From an uncultured Bacteroidales bacterium (GTDB taxonomy: Bacteria > Bacteroidota > Bacteroidia > Bacteroidales > F082): a stretch of 64,000 nucleotides of DNA. The position numbers and the translations under genes are program-made. Positions within the stretch are counted from its first letter, which is position 1. Each line of letters begins with the position of its first letter. Shown here one piece after another: positions 37,504-47,009 of the stretch. Location: the NCBI GenBank assembly GCA_900318265.1, contig ONKA01000007.1, positions 1 to 64,000 on the forward strand, read 5' to 3'. The notes under the pieces are model-generated. The model was not told where the DNA came from. It saw only the letters and a list, made by a program, of their open reading frames with translations, and ran no database searches.

Positions 37504-38337
37504 ATGGATTGGTTACAAGCATTAATTCTTGGTATCATCCAAGGCCTGACGGAATACCTGCCCGTCAGCAGCAGCGGCCATTTGGCCATCGGTCAAGCCC
37601 TCTTCGGCCTTGAAGACGGCGAATCGAACCTCGCCTTCACGGTCTTGCTCCACGTGGCCACCGTGCTCAGCACCTTGGTCATCCTGTGGAAGGAAATCGT
37701 GTGGATCTTCAAGGACCTGTTTGCCAAACAGTCGTGGCGCAAATACTGCAACCTAAACGATGGCACGAAATACGTCTTCAACATCTTTATCTCCATGATT
37801 CCTGTGATGATCGTCGGTCTGTTTTTCAAGGACAAGGTGGAAGAAGTCTTCGGATCGGGCCTGCTCATCGTGGGCATCTGCCTCCTCATCACTGCGACGC
37901 TGTTGGCCTTCTCCTATTTCGCCAAACCGCGACAGAAGGAAAACATCAGTGGCTGGCACGCCTTCATCATCGGTATCGCACAGGCTTGCGCCGTGATGCC
38001 AGGTCTTTCACGTTCGGGTAGTACCATCGCGACGGGTTTGCTGCTGGGCAACAAAAAGGAAAAGCTGGCACAGTTCTCCTTCCTGATGGTCATCCCACCC
38101 ATTCTCGGCGAGGCCCTACTCGACGTCAAGGATATGTTTGAAGTCGGCTTCAGCGAGGCCATGAGTGGCATCTCGCCCGTGGCGGCCATCGTGGGCTTCC
38201 TGGCAGCCTTCATCTTCGGTTGCATCGCCTGCAAGTGGATGATCAGCATCGTGAAGAAAGGCAAACTGATTTGGTTTGCTATCTATTGCGCTATCGTAGG
38301 TATACTGGCTATTGTTCTACCTTATATCCTCAAGTAA
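37504..38337 (+). CDS. uppP: Undecaprenyl-diphosphatase
   Basis: 277 aa from ATG 37504. It removes a phosphate from undecaprenyl diphosphate to recycle the lipid carrier for cell wall synthesis (also called BacA). The two active-site segments are [18 protein letters not shown] (13-30) and [14 protein letters not shown]; about 8 membrane helices. The order DUF3098-uppP-truB is typical of the phylum. Confidence 0.96.
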   Translation: MDWLQALILGIIQGLTEYLPVSSSGHLAIGQALFGLEDGESNLAFTVLLHVATVLSTLVILWKEIVWIFKDLFAKQSWRKYCNLNDGTKYVFNIFISMIPVMIVGLFFKDKVEEVFGSGLLIVGICLLITATLLAFSYFAKPRQKENISGWHAFIIGIAQACAVMPGLSRSGSTIATGLLLGNKKEKLAQFSFLMVIPPILGEALLDVKDMFEVGFSEAMSGISPVAAIVGFLAAFIFGCIACKWMISIVKKGKLIWFAIYCAIVGILAIVLPYILK

Positions 38338-38338
38338 T

Positions 38339-38386
38339 TGCTTCGAAGAAGCATCGTCGGCAGCCCGATAAGGGCAAGCCGACAGA
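38339..38386 (+). promoter_or_regulatory. Two hairpins between uppP and truB
   Basis: TGCTTC-gaa-GAAGCA (about 38340-38354) and GTCGGC-a-GCCC ... GGGC-aa-GCCGAC (about 38358-38384). They follow the uppP stop immediately and lie about 50 nt before the truB start. No T-run follows, so an RNA-processing or attenuation role is possible. Confidence 0.4.
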
Positions 38387-38435
38387 CAGAGATAGGAAAA
38401 GATTCAAGATTTACGTAAGATTTGCTTCCAAAATA

Positions 38436-39182
38436 ATGTTCAATTTCGAAGAAGGCGAGGTCATCCTCATCGACAAGCCCTTGGACTGGACGTCGTTCGA
38501 CACGGTCAACTTCATCCGTTCCCTGCTCAACCGCTGCTACGGCATCCGCAAGCTGAAGGTAGGCCATGCCGGCACGCTTGACCCTTTGGCCACCGGACTG
38601 CTCATCCTCTGCACGGGCAAGATGACCAAGCAGATCGACAACTACCAGGCGCAGGTGAAGACCTACACGGGCACCATCCTGCTCGGCCAGACCACCCCGA
38701 CCTTCGACTTGGAGAGCGAGCCCGACGCTTTCTTCCCCACCAACGGCATCACGCCCGAGCAGATTGAAACTGCACGACAGCAGTTCATCGGTGACATCAA
38801 ACAATATCCACCCAAGTATTCCGCCATTAAAATCAAGGGGAAACGTGCCTTCGACTATGCCCGCTCCGACGAGGAAATCGAGCTGAAAGCCCGCGATGTC
38901 CGCATCGACGACTTCAAACTGAACCTCGACCGCTTTCCTGAACTCGACTTCGAGGTCACCTGCAGCAAAGGCACCTACATCCGTAGCCTCGCCAACGACT
39001 TCGGCAAGGCGTTGGGCAACGGCGCCTGTCTCACCGCGCTGCGCCGCACCCGTATTGGTGACTTCTGTGTGGAAGACGCCTGGCCTTTGGAGAAGCTGAG
39101 ACAGTATATTGTTGATACGGGTGATGAGTATAAGGCCTGGAAGAAAAAATGTCTTGATGGAACAATTGCTATTCGCAAATGA
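38436..39182 (+). CDS. truB: tRNA pseudouridine-55 synthase
   Basis: 248 aa from ATG 38436. It makes pseudouridine at position 55 of the tRNA T-loop. The N-terminal ILIDKPLDWTSFDTVN and the catalytic motif KVGHAGTLDPLATG (Asp49) are intact, as are QYPPKYSAIKIKGKRAFDYAR and CSKGTYIRSLANDFG. A longer reading from 38220 would overlap uppP and is rejected. Confidence 0.96.
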   Translation: MFNFEEGEVILIDKPLDWTSFDTVNFIRSLLNRCYGIRKLKVGHAGTLDPLATGLLILCTGKMTKQIDNYQAQVKTYTGTILLGQTTPTFDLESEPDAFFPTNGITPEQIETARQQFIGDIKQYPPKYSAIKIKGKRAFDYARSDEEIELKARDVRIDDFKLNLDRFPELDFEVTCSKGTYIRSLANDFGKALGNGACLTALRRTRIGDFCVEDAWPLEKLRQYIVDTGDEYKAWKKKCLDGTIAIRK

Positions 39183-39190
39183 GTTTAAAC

Positions 39191-40855
39191 CTATTTTTGC
39201 TGTATCATCGGTATACGCTTCACATAATTTTTTTTGTTCTTATCCGTGATGAGCAGCAAGTATATTCCCTTAGGTAAACCTGCAACATCAATTACATTCG
39301 TACCATGCTCTACTTTCACCAACTGCCCTTGGGCATTGTAAATCCGAAACTCTGAAACCATTGACTCAGGGGGCATCTCAATTATTATCGTATTGCTACT
39401 CGGGTTGGGGTAAACCTGAATTGTTTGTGTTGGCTGTTCATGCCATTCATGTATGCCTATGGTACTGTAATCCACCGTATCCGTAATATGAAGCACCCAA
39501 TAGTTACTATAGGAATTCATTAAATAGGCTGTGTCGTTTGAACAGTTATAGTCACCGCAAGGCATCTCACCTCCTGAACTATCTGCTTGCCCGAGAATGG
39601 TGTATTCTCTATCATTGTGCTTGATAACATCTTCTAAATATTCATCAGATTCCGTTTGAGTGCCTATGGCTCTTTCCCAAAGTAGGTTACCGTTGCTGTC
39701 AGTTCGGAAAACCCACAACTTGTTTCCAATTTCAAGATTCCAAGCAGGCTTCAAGTTATTTGCACTTTGGGAGTCGCCATCCAATGACATAGTGGTTCCA
39801 AAAACGGTAAATCCCCCGTCTTCATTCTGGAAGAAACCGACAAACCTTTCGTGTTTTGTGCCCCCATAACACTTGCTCCATAGCACATTGCCATCCAAAT
39901 CAGTACGTAGCAACCAAATATCGGAAGTCAAAGGCATGTAAGGTTGTCCATACCAATGCCCAAGATGATAGCCAGCACCTTGAAGGTCGCCATCTGATGA
40001 CGATGAAGATCCACCCAACAAATAGCCATCAGGCAGTTCCATGAATCTGGATACGACATCATGATTGTTTCCTCCATAACAACGATTCCATTCCACTTCG
40101 CCATTGGCATTCATCTTGACGAATATACCATCGGAATATCCACCAGGTCGGGTACAATTCTCTATGCTACCGTTCCACGATTGATTATCTGCATCACCAA
40201 GAACATATAAACCGCCATCATCAGCGATAGCAACTCTATTATCCATTTCATCTCCATTTGTCCCCAAAGTCGTTTCCCATTCCAATTCACCATTTTCGTC
40301 TAATTTTACGACCCAAATATCCAAACCGCCAAAATATAAACTGACATCTCCACATGCCCATTCACCTTTGTCCGTGGTACAAACAATGCCACCGTCATCG
40401 GTGATAACTCCATGAACTGCGTATGGGAAAAAGTGTTCCTCACACCCCAAAATACGTTCCCAAATGATGTTGAGATCATCATCCGTTCGGATTACTAGAA
40501 TTCCTGAATTACCTGTTGAAGGGAACACTTTTTTCCCATAAATATAGTATCCCATGTCATTTGCTTTCAAGATGCCATGATAGCCTTGGGAACAGTCTTG
40601 ATTGACAATTTCATGATCCTCGTCAATTTCTATGACCCATGAACCAGTTGATCCTTGGTCACCGCAAACAATCATTCCACTCCCTAAATCAGAGGATCCC
40701 AATATGATGTAGCCTTCGTTTTTAGGTAGGAAACCGGCTGGTTCATCAAATCCCAATCCCCCATAGCATTGCTGCCAATCAATGCGTAGTTGGGCAAAGG
40801 AGTTAACAACAGCTAAAAGGAACGCAATTAGTAAGACGATTTTTTTTATTTTCAT
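39191..40855 (-). CDS. T9SS type A sorting domain protein with propeller-like repeats
   Basis: 554 aa. The signal peptide ends VVNSFAQ. The body is built of repeats of about 55-60 aa with the pattern W-x-x-x-G-[TG]-x-x-D-E/G ... D-G-G-[IYF] (for example EWETTLGTNGDEMDNRVAIA, LWSKCYGGTKHERFVGFFQN), the kind found in secreted beta-propeller proteins. The sorting domain starts VYPNPSSNTIIIEMPP and ends YVKRIPMIQQK. It lacks both repeat insertions seen in other T9SS genes. Base composition is visibly more AT-rich than in truB and queA, suggesting different history. Confidence 0.88.
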   Translation of the reverse strand: MKIKKIVLLIAFLLAVVNSFAQLRIDWQQCYGGLGFDEPAGFLPKNEGYIILGSSDLGSGMIVCGDQGSTGSWVIEIDEDHEIVNQDCSQGYHGILKANDMGYYIYGKKVFPSTGNSGILVIRTDDDLNIIWERILGCEEHFFPYAVHGVITDDGGIVCTTDKGEWACGDVSLYFGGLDIWVVKLDENGELEWETTLGTNGDEMDNRVAIADDGGLYVLGDADNQSWNGSIENCTRPGGYSDGIFVKMNANGEVEWNRCYGGNNHDVVSRFMELPDGYLLGGSSSSSDGDLQGAGYHLGHWYGQPYMPLTSDIWLLRTDLDGNVLWSKCYGGTKHERFVGFFQNEDGGFTVFGTTMSLDGDSQSANNLKPAWNLEIGNKLWVFRTDSNGNLLWERAIGTQTESDEYLEDVIKHNDREYTILGQADSSGGEMPCGDYNCSNDTAYLMNSYSNYWVLHITDTVDYSTIGIHEWHEQPTQTIQVYPNPSSNTIIIEMPPESMVSEFRIYNAQGQLVKVEHGTNVIDVAGLPKGIYLLLITDKNKKNYVKRIPMIQQK

Positions 40856-41236
40856 TACTATATTGTTATTTCGTATGTGCTATTACCAAATTCACTATTG
40901 TCAATAGCATGAAGAGAAGGATTTTTTTCATTAACATACAATATAATTTCATGTTGGTGATTGTTTTTATGCTAGTTGTCGTGGCAAAAATAAACATTTT
41001 TTCCAATTACGCAAAGACTTTTCGAGTTTTTGATAGCGGATATGTCTATTTACAAAAACCATTACGAGCAATAATTGTGCTGTTGCAAAAACAAATATAT
41101 CTATGGTATTAATAATAAAACAATAAAATATCGTATTAAAAATCAACATCTTAATAAATAACACTTGACAAAACTTTTGTCCTGCACTATCTTTGCAGCC
41201 CTTTTTTAAGTAAAAGAATATCAAACTACATACACA
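40856..41236. other. 381-bp AT-rich intergenic region with divergent promoters
   Basis: No convincing gene is visible. A minus-strand TATTTTTG (40992-40985) can serve the T9SS gene with a leader of about 120 nt; a plus-strand TTGACA/TATCTTTG pair (41165-41195) serves queA. Short open frames here (67 and 94 codons) have no family features. Confidence 0.6.
41165..41195 (+). promoter_or_regulatory. queA promoter (TTGACA ... TATCTTTG)
   Basis: The TTG of TTGACA lies 20 nt before TATCTTTG, the standard -33/-7 spacing of the phylum. Leader of about 35 nt to ATG 41237. Confidence 0.75.
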
Positions 41237-42286
41237 ATGAAACTCTCGCAATTCAAATTCAACCTACCGAGCGAACTCATCGCCCTGCAACCCACGCAGA
41301 ACCGCGACGAAGCCCGCATGATGGTCGTCGACCGCAAGACCGGCAAGATTGAGCACCGTGTCTTCAAGGACCTGGTGGACTATGTGAAAGACGGCGATGT
41401 GTTCGTCATTAATAATACTAAGGTGTTCCCCGCCAAACTCTATGGCGAAAAAGAAAAGACCGGCGCCAAGATCGAGGTGCTGCTGCTCCGTGAGCTGGAC
41501 CATGAGAGCCGTCTGTGGGACGTGCTCGTCGACCCGGCCCGTAAGATCCGTATCGGCAACAAACTCTACTTCGGCGAAGGCGACGAACTGGTTGCCGAAG
41601 TCATCGACAACACCACCTCGCGCGGCCGCACGCTGCGTTTCCTCTATGACGGCACCTATGACGAGTTCAAGAAGACCCTCTCGGGGCTTGGCCACACGCC
41701 CATCCCAAAGGAACTCAACCGTGAGGAACGTCCCGAAGACGCCGAAGACTTCCAAACCATCTACGCCAAGGTGGAAGGCGCCGTTTCGGCACCCACCGCT
41801 GGCATGCACTTCAGCAAGATCCTGATGAAACGCCTCGAAATCGTAGGCGCTTCCTTCGCCGAGCTAACCCTACACCCCGGCATGGGCAACTTCCGCGACA
41901 TCGAAGTGGAAGACCTCACCAAACACAAGCCCGACTCGGAGGAGATGTACATCGACGAAGAGTGCTGCACCTTGGTCAACGAGGCCAACCAACGCCATAA
42001 CACCGTCTTTGCCGTGGGCACCACCTCGCTGAAAGCCTTGGAGACTGCCCAGACCATCAGCGGCAAGATCAAGCCTTTCAAAGGCTGGACAAACAAGTTC
42101 ATCTTCCCGCCTTACACCTTCTCGGTGGCCAATGCCATGATTACCAACTTCCACCTGCCCAAGTCACCTATGATGATGGAAGTGGCCGCTTTCGCGGGTT
42201 ATGATCTTCTCATGAAGGCTTATAAGGAAGCTATCGCTGAGAAGTATCGGTTCTTCACATACGGTGATGCGATGTTAATCATTTAG
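41237..42286 (+). CDS. queA: S-adenosylmethionine:tRNA ribosyltransferase-isomerase
   Basis: 349 aa. It transfers the ribosyl part of SAM to preQ1-tRNA to make epoxyqueuosine. The family segments are [23 protein letters not shown] (N terminus), [33 protein letters not shown] and [23 protein letters not shown]. The stop codon lies within a TCAGC-type repeat (42285-42352). Confidence 0.97.
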   Translation: MKLSQFKFNLPSELIALQPTQNRDEARMMVVDRKTGKIEHRVFKDLVDYVKDGDVFVINNTKVFPAKLYGEKEKTGAKIEVLLLRELDHESRLWDVLVDPARKIRIGNKLYFGEGDELVAEVIDNTTSRGRTLRFLYDGTYDEFKKTLSGLGHTPIPKELNREERPEDAEDFQTIYAKVEGAVSAPTAGMHFSKILMKRLEIVGASFAELTLHPGMGNFRDIEVEDLTKHKPDSEEMYIDEECCTLVNEANQRHNTVFAVGTTSLKALETAQTISGKIKPFKGWTNKFIFPPYTFSVANAMITNFHLPKSPMMMEVAAFAGYDLLMKAYKEAIAEKYRFFTYGDAMLII

Positions 42287-42352
42287 CTATCAGCCATCAG
42301 CAGTCAGCTATCAGCTCAGTTTTGCTGGCTGAATGCTGATTGCTGAATGCTG
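42285..42352. repeat. TCAGC/GCTGA repeat hairpin between queA and glyS
   Basis: AGCTATCAGC occurs twice on the left, and GCTGAATGCTGA-type units occur on the right. The two halves are complementary and can form a long imperfect stem with a TTTT loop. Confidence 0.6.
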
Positions 42353-42387
42353 AAATACGTAGTATTCAACGTAGTTAAAGCCAATTT

Positions 42388-42417
42388 TGAATCTTAAATC
42401 TTTGAATCTTAAATAAC
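42388..42417 (+). repeat. AT-rich leader repeat before glyS
   Basis: TTTTGAATCTTAAATC and TTTGAATCTTAAAT in tandem, ending about 10 nt before ATG 42426. Confidence 0.55.
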
Positions 42418-42425
42418 TACCAATA

Positions 42426-43949
42426 ATGAACCAAGAAGATTTTTTCAAGAAAATAACCGCTCATGCGAAGGAATATGGTTTCATTTTCCCTTCGAGCGAG
42501 ATTTATGACGGACTGTCAGCTGTTTACGACTACGGCCAGAACGGCGTGGAGTTGAAGAAGAACATCCGCGAATACTGGTGGAAGGCCATGGTGCAGATGC
42601 ACGAGAACATTGTCGGCATCGATGCCGCCATCTTCATGCATCCCACCACTTGGAAGGCCTCGGGCCACGTCGACGCCTTCAACGACCCGCTCATCGACAA
42701 CCGCGACAGCAAGAAACGCTACCGCGCCGATGTGCTCGTCGAAGACTATATGGCCAAGATTGAGGAGAAAATTAATAAAGAGGTGGAGAAAGCCCGCAAG
42801 CGCTTCGGCGATGCCTTCAACGAGGAACAGTTTGTGACCACCAACCCGCGCGTGCTCGAACACAAGGCCAAAATCGAGGAAATCAGCCACCGCCTCTATG
42901 GCGCCATGGAGCGTAACGACCTCGACGCCATCAAGCAGCTCATCCTCGACCTAGAAATCGTCTGCCCCATCAGCGGCACCCGCAACTGGACGGATGTGCG
43001 TCAGTTCAACCTGATGTTCGCCACCAAAATGGGCAGCGTGGCCGATGGCTCCGACACCATCTACCTGCGTCCCGAGACGGCCCAAGGCATCTTTGTCAAC
43101 TACCTCAACGTGCAGAAGACCGGCCGCATGAAGATCCCGTTCGGCATCGCCCAGACCGGCAAGGCCTTCCGTAACGAGATTGTGGCCCGTCAATTCATCT
43201 TCCGTATGCGTGAGTTTGAGCAGATGGAGATGCAGTTCTTCGTCCGTCCTGGCACGGAGCTTGAATGGTTCCAGCACTGGAAGCAGGAACGCCTCGCTTG
43301 GCACCTCTCGCTGGGTCTGCCCGCCGAGAAATACCGCTTCCACGACCACGAGAAGCTGGCCCACTACGCCAACGCCGCCACCGACATCGAGTTCGACTTC
43401 CCCTTTGGCTTCAAGGAGCTGGAAGGCATCCACAGCCGCACGGACTTCGACCTCTCGGCGCACGCCAAGTATTCGGGCAAGAAACTCCAGTACTTCGACC
43501 CCGACACCAACGAGAGCTACACACCTTACGTCATCGAGACCTCCATCGGCCTCGACCGCATGTTCCTCGCCATGTTCAGCAACGCCTTCACCGAGGAGAA
43601 GCTGGAAGACGGCTCGGAGCGCGTGGTGCTGAAGTTGCCGGCCATCCTTGCACCTTACAAAGTCGCCGTGCTGCCCTTGGTCAAGAAAGACGGTCTGCCG
43701 GAGAAGGCCCGCGAGATCATCGACTCGCTAAAGGCCGACTTCATGTGCCAATACGAGGAGAAAGACTCCATCGGCAAGCGTTACAGAAGACAAGATGCCA
43801 TCGGCACGCCGATGTGCGTCACCGTCGACAACGACACCTTGGTGGACAACACCGTCACCGTGCGCGACCGCGACACAATGGCCCAGGTGCGCGTGCCAAT
43901 CGAGAACCTTCGCAACATGATCTTCGATGAATTAAAACCTAAGAAATAA
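42426..43949 (+). CDS. glyS: Glycyl-tRNA synthetase (homodimeric type)
   Basis: 507 aa, the alpha2-type class II enzyme. Segments: EYGFIFPSSEIYDGLSAVYDYG at the N terminus, YLRPETAQGIFVNYLNV, FRNEIVARQFIFRMREFEQME (motif 2), ETSIGLDRMFLAMF (motif 3), and the C-terminal anticodon-binding domain (APYKVAVLPLVKKDGLPEKA). It charges tRNA-Gly. Confidence 0.97.
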   Translation: MNQEDFFKKITAHAKEYGFIFPSSEIYDGLSAVYDYGQNGVELKKNIREYWWKAMVQMHENIVGIDAAIFMHPTTWKASGHVDAFNDPLIDNRDSKKRYRADVLVEDYMAKIEEKINKEVEKARKRFGDAFNEEQFVTTNPRVLEHKAKIEEISHRLYGAMERNDLDAIKQLILDLEIVCPISGTRNWTDVRQFNLMFATKMGSVADGSDTIYLRPETAQGIFVNYLNVQKTGRMKIPFGIAQTGKAFRNEIVARQFIFRMREFEQMEMQFFVRPGTELEWFQHWKQERLAWHLSLGLPAEKYRFHDHEKLAHYANAATDIEFDFPFGFKELEGIHSRTDFDLSAHAKYSGKKLQYFDPDTNESYTPYVIETSIGLDRMFLAMFSNAFTEEKLEDGSERVVLKLPAILAPYKVAVLPLVKKDGLPEKAREIIDSLKADFMCQYEEKDSIGKRYRRQDAIGTPMCVTVDNDTLVDNTVTVRDRDTMAQVRVPIENLRNMIFDELKPKK

Positions 43950-43983
43950 TCCTATCATTCAATAACTTAAACAAACTAAGACA

Positions 43984-44694
43984 ATGAAAGCAAAGTCTTT
44001 ATTACTTGGTACATTAGCTTTATGTATCGGCATGGGCCTCTTCACGGCCTGTGACAACAGCAACAAAAAACCTGAGACTCCTGAAGCACCTGCAAAACTG
44101 GTCATGACTGCACCTCAAGTGGCAGCTAACGAGTCAGGTTTCATCTTCCTGGAGGATTTCCCGGAAACCGACCCCCATCTTGCTGTGAAGGTCTCCGAGG
44201 ACTTCACCACGGCCACCATCAGCTACGATGGCAAGGAAATCCAAACCGTTACTTCTGACGAATTGGCCTCCGACGATCCCATTGTGCGTTTCCTTGATGC
44301 CAACTTCGACGGCCTTACCGACATCTACATCGGACCTGGCGTGCCTCGCACTGCCAACAGCCTGTTGGTGTGGAACGAAAACGACCAGAAGTACGTCCTC
44401 GTCGACGGTTCCTCCCTGCAAAACGCCATGCTTGAACCCCAGACCAAAAGCTTCATCGAAGGTGGCAGCAACTCGGCTGTCGAGTATTACATCAGCCGCA
44501 GCCTCTTTAACGGAGACAAGAAGGAAATGCAGGAAGAACTCCGCGTCATCATGGCTCCTGAAGAATATGCCAACAACAACGTAGAGCACAAATACACCTT
44601 GTCGGATCCTGATGGTAAGGTCCTGTGCTCCACCGAAACCGCCGACCAATTGCCTGAGCTTTGGCAGAAGATCGTCACCGTTTTTGACTATTAA
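43984..44694 (+). CDS. Lipoprotein with FG-GAP-like segment
   Basis: 236 aa with a lipobox in GLFTAC. The segment FLDANFDGLTDIYIGPGVPR (DxNxDGxxDI) is the calcium-binding-type loop of FG-GAP or XAC2610-like proteins. Role unknown; envelope. It follows glyS by 34 nt and probably shares its transcript. Confidence 0.75.
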   Translation: MKAKSLLLGTLALCIGMGLFTACDNSNKKPETPEAPAKLVMTAPQVAANESGFIFLEDFPETDPHLAVKVSEDFTTATISYDGKEIQTVTSDELASDDPIVRFLDANFDGLTDIYIGPGVPRTANSLLVWNENDQKYVLVDGSSLQNAMLEPQTKSFIEGGSNSAVEYYISRSLFNGDKKEMQEELRVIMAPEEYANNNVEHKYTLSDPDGKVLCSTETADQLPELWQKIVTVFDY

Positions 44695-44707
44695 TACCAA
44701 GAGGTAA

Positions 44708-45499
44708 ATGCAGATTAAATGCAACTACTGCGGCGCGCTGATTGAAGAGACGAGCGAGACTTGTCCGAAATGCGGCGCGCCGCTTTCTGGTTCTCACCGT
44801 ACGGCCAAGGAGCAGCCTAAGACCATCGCGGAGCTGCAGGAATGGTATGTGGCGCATCATCTGCCGCCCGAGGAGATCACAAGATTCTTCATCGGCAAGA
44901 ACATCACCGAGCCGAAGGCCTTCGGCATCTACCGTGACGACAACGGCGACTTCGTGGTCTACAAGAACAAGTCGACTGGCGAGCGCGCCATCCGCTACAA
45001 AGGTGCTGACGAGCAGTATGCCGTCAACGAGCTGTACCAACGCCTGAAGGCCGAGATCGCCGACCAGAAGGGCAATCGTCCAAGCAGCCAACAGCCCGTG
45101 GTGGACAACACCAAAAAGAAAAAGAAGAAAAAAGGCTGCCTAATTGCCATCATCATCTTATGCGTCATAGGCATCTTGGGCGCCATCTTCGACAAAACAC
45201 CGCCTAATGGATACTACCATTATAACGGTGCCCAATACTATCACCAAGGCTCGTCGTGGTACTACTACGACAAGGAGAAAGACGATTGGTTCCCGTCCAC
45301 CGAGGAGATCGACATCGACAAGAAAAACGCCAAGGATTTCCAGACCGACCAGCATTACGGCAAGGACTTTGAGTCAAGCTCATGGTACGACTCGGGCAGC
45401 CACAGCGACGACAACGACTCTTGGGACAACGACAGCGACTGGGACAGCGGTAGCGACTCGTGGGACAGCGGCAGCACCGACTGGGATTCGGACTGGTAG
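44708..45499 (+). CDS. Zinc-ribbon membrane protein with acidic Trp-rich tail
   Basis: 263 aa. A zinc ribbon (C5, C8, C19, C22: CNYCGALIEETSETCPKC), then a soluble domain (YVAHHLPPEEITRFFIGKN), a run of seven lysines, one membrane helix (about 142-160) and a Tyr-rich outer segment (PPNGYYHYNGAQYYHQG). The last about 28 residues are DSW/DSDW repeats, rich in Asp, Ser and Trp. Topology suggests the ribbon inside and the tail outside. The family is not recognised beyond the ribbon. Confidence 0.75.
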   Translation: MQIKCNYCGALIEETSETCPKCGAPLSGSHRTAKEQPKTIAELQEWYVAHHLPPEEITRFFIGKNITEPKAFGIYRDDNGDFVVYKNKSTGERAIRYKGADEQYAVNELYQRLKAEIADQKGNRPSSQQPVVDNTKKKKKKKGCLIAIIILCVIGILGAIFDKTPPNGYYHYNGAQYYHQGSSWYYYDKEKDDWFPSTEEIDIDKKNAKDFQTDQHYGKDFESSSWYDSGSHSDDNDSWDNDSDWDSGSDSWDSGSTDWDSDW

Positions 45500-45529
45500 C
45501 GCCGCAATAACATAGACAACCCTATAGAC

Positions 45530-45582
45530 AAAGATTGGATTTCGATTTTCTAACAAATTGAAATCCAATCTTTTATTTTTTT
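45530..45582 (+). terminator. Intrinsic terminator after the zinc-ribbon gene
   Basis: A 14-bp perfect stem (AAAGATTGGATTTC / GAAATCCAATCTTT) with a 16-nt loop is followed by a T-rich tract. It ends the glyS-to-zinc-ribbon transcript. Confidence 0.85.
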
Positions 45583-45621
45583 ACTATCTTTGCGAGATGA
45601 TAGACAAGCCCCCAAAAGGCC

Positions 45622-45652
45622 TTGACAAGCGCTAATTGTTGTTCTACTTTTG
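45622..45652 (+). promoter_or_regulatory. Promoter of the second T9SS cluster
   Basis: TTGACA (45622) and TACTTTTG (45645-45652) with 20 nt between TTG and TA, 49 nt before ATG 45702. A second box, TATCTTTG at 45585-45592, lies just after the terminator and could give a longer leader. Confidence 0.7.
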
Positions 45653-45701
45653 TGCAAACATTTGAAAACAACAATACAAACCTTCAAAAAAACACTGCAC
45701 T

Positions 45702-46991
45702 ATGAAAAAATCAATGATCACAATTATCATCGCAGTCATGGTCGTCAGCATCGGTCATGCACAGTATTTGGATGGCACGATAACCCAACCCACTCACGTC
45801 GTCGCCAGGAGGATCAACTCTGACGGAGAGGTCACTAAGGAGTTTGCATCGGACTTTCACTATTACGAAGACGGGAAGCTGTCGCGCTACGAAATCCCCG
45901 AGTATTACTTGACAGCCACCTACACCTATACCGATGATTACCTCGAACACGAACGCATTGTCCACAATGGAGGCCATCCATTATTCGAAGAAAACAACCA
46001 CTACACCTATGAGAATGGACAAATCAAGACCATGAGCCATTTAATGGATCAAATGGGCTTCAGCTCGTTTTGGGTTTACAGCTATTATCCCGATGGCCGG
46101 CTGGAAAGAAAGGACTACAGGGAAGAAGACGAGAACGATTTCCACACGCATTGGCTGTACGAGTATGAGAACGAAGGCAAGACTGTCGTAGAGTCGTATT
46201 GCACGTCGTGGCCTTCGCAGGGAATGCTCCTGAGAAAGAAGACAACCAAACAGTATGACGACAATTTCGTCTTGTCTTCGACATATACGGAGAACTACAG
46301 TGAATCAGGAGAATTGACTTCAGCCACACGGACTGACTATGGCTATTCAGCCAGCGGACTGCTAGAGACGAAAACCACACAGACACTTATCGAAGACGAA
46401 TGGCACAATTCCTCTATTACGCGCTATTCGTATGATAATCAGGGGCAAATCACCGAACAGCTCGACTGCACATGGGACGCCGAAAACTCCGAATGGAACC
46501 CCACACACAAAATCGTTTTCGAAACCTCGGAACCAGAACAAACCTATACGGTTTCGTTTTATAAGAAAAGCGGTGGCGAATGGGTATGGGACGTCTTCAA
46601 CAGGCATACCATATTATTCGGTTCCAACCTAAAAGCCCAACAAAGTGCCTTGGGCTATTTTGTGTATGAGGAGATGAACGGCTATGGAAACATCAACCAA
46701 TTTGTGTTTACCATGGAGATGATGAATGAGCCGGTCTATTTGTCGGTTGAAGACCGCACGGGGTCAACTATTAATGTATATCCCAACCCCGCCAAGGGCA
46801 TTCTGTTTGTAGAGACGCGGCGCGCCACGTCTCTACCAGACAAAACCTACCGCATCACCAATATCATGGGACAAACTCTGCTGCAAGGCCACATCACCGC
46901 CGAAACACAACAAATTAATATAGCATCTCTGCCAGCGGGAATGTATTTCATTATCTTTGCGGGTGAGACACGAAAATTTGTCGTGAAATAA
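45702..46991 (+). CDS. T9SS protein with YD-like repeats
   Basis: 429 aa. The signal peptide ends SIGHAQ. The body has Y-Y/Y-x-D-G repeats (HYYEDGKLSRYEIPEYY, YSYYPDGRLERKDYREED, YSYDNQGQITEQLD) like YD/RHS-type beta-repeats in secreted proteins. The sorting domain starts INVYPNPAKGILFVET and ends GETRKFVVK; the 28-bp palindrome lies in it (46809-46836, VETRRATSL). First gene of the cluster; 18 nt to the next. Confidence 0.87.
   Translation: MKKSMITIIIAVMVVSIGHAQYLDGTITQPTHVVARRINSDGEVTKEFASDFHYYEDGKLSRYEIPEYYLTATYTYTDDYLEHERIVHNGGHPLFEENNHYTYENGQIKTMSHLMDQMGFSSFWVYSYYPDGRLERKDYREEDENDFHTHWLYEYENEGKTVVESYCTSWPSQGMLLRKKTTKQYDDNFVLSSTYTENYSESGELTSATRTDYGYSASGLLETKTTQTLIEDEWHNSSITRYSYDNQGQITEQLDCTWDAENSEWNPTHKIVFETSEPEQTYTVSFYKKSGGEWVWDVFNRHTILFGSNLKAQQSALGYFVYEEMNGYGNINQFVFTMEMMNEPVYLSVEDRTGSTINVYPNPAKGILFVETRRATSLPDKTYRITNIMGQTLLQGHITAETQQINIASLPAGMYFIIFAGETRKFVVK
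46809..46836. repeat. 28-bp palindrome in a T9SS sorting domain
   Basis: GTAGAGACG-CGGCGCGCCA-CGTCTCTAC, palindromic except one base pair. It reads V-E-T-R-R-A-T-S-L. Confidence 0.88.
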
Positions 46992-47009
46992 ACAAAAAAA
47001 CCTAATACC

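Noticed and set aside
40909-41251. Two short frames (67 and 94 codons) in the intergenic region before queA
   Set aside because: Both overlap predicted promoters, are AT-driven, and have no family features.
45597-45635. Twelve-codon frame after the first -7 box upstream of the second T9SS cluster, possible leader peptide
   Set aside because: It lies only 4 nt after the box, overlaps the second promoter, and there is no regulatory codon bias to support attenuation.
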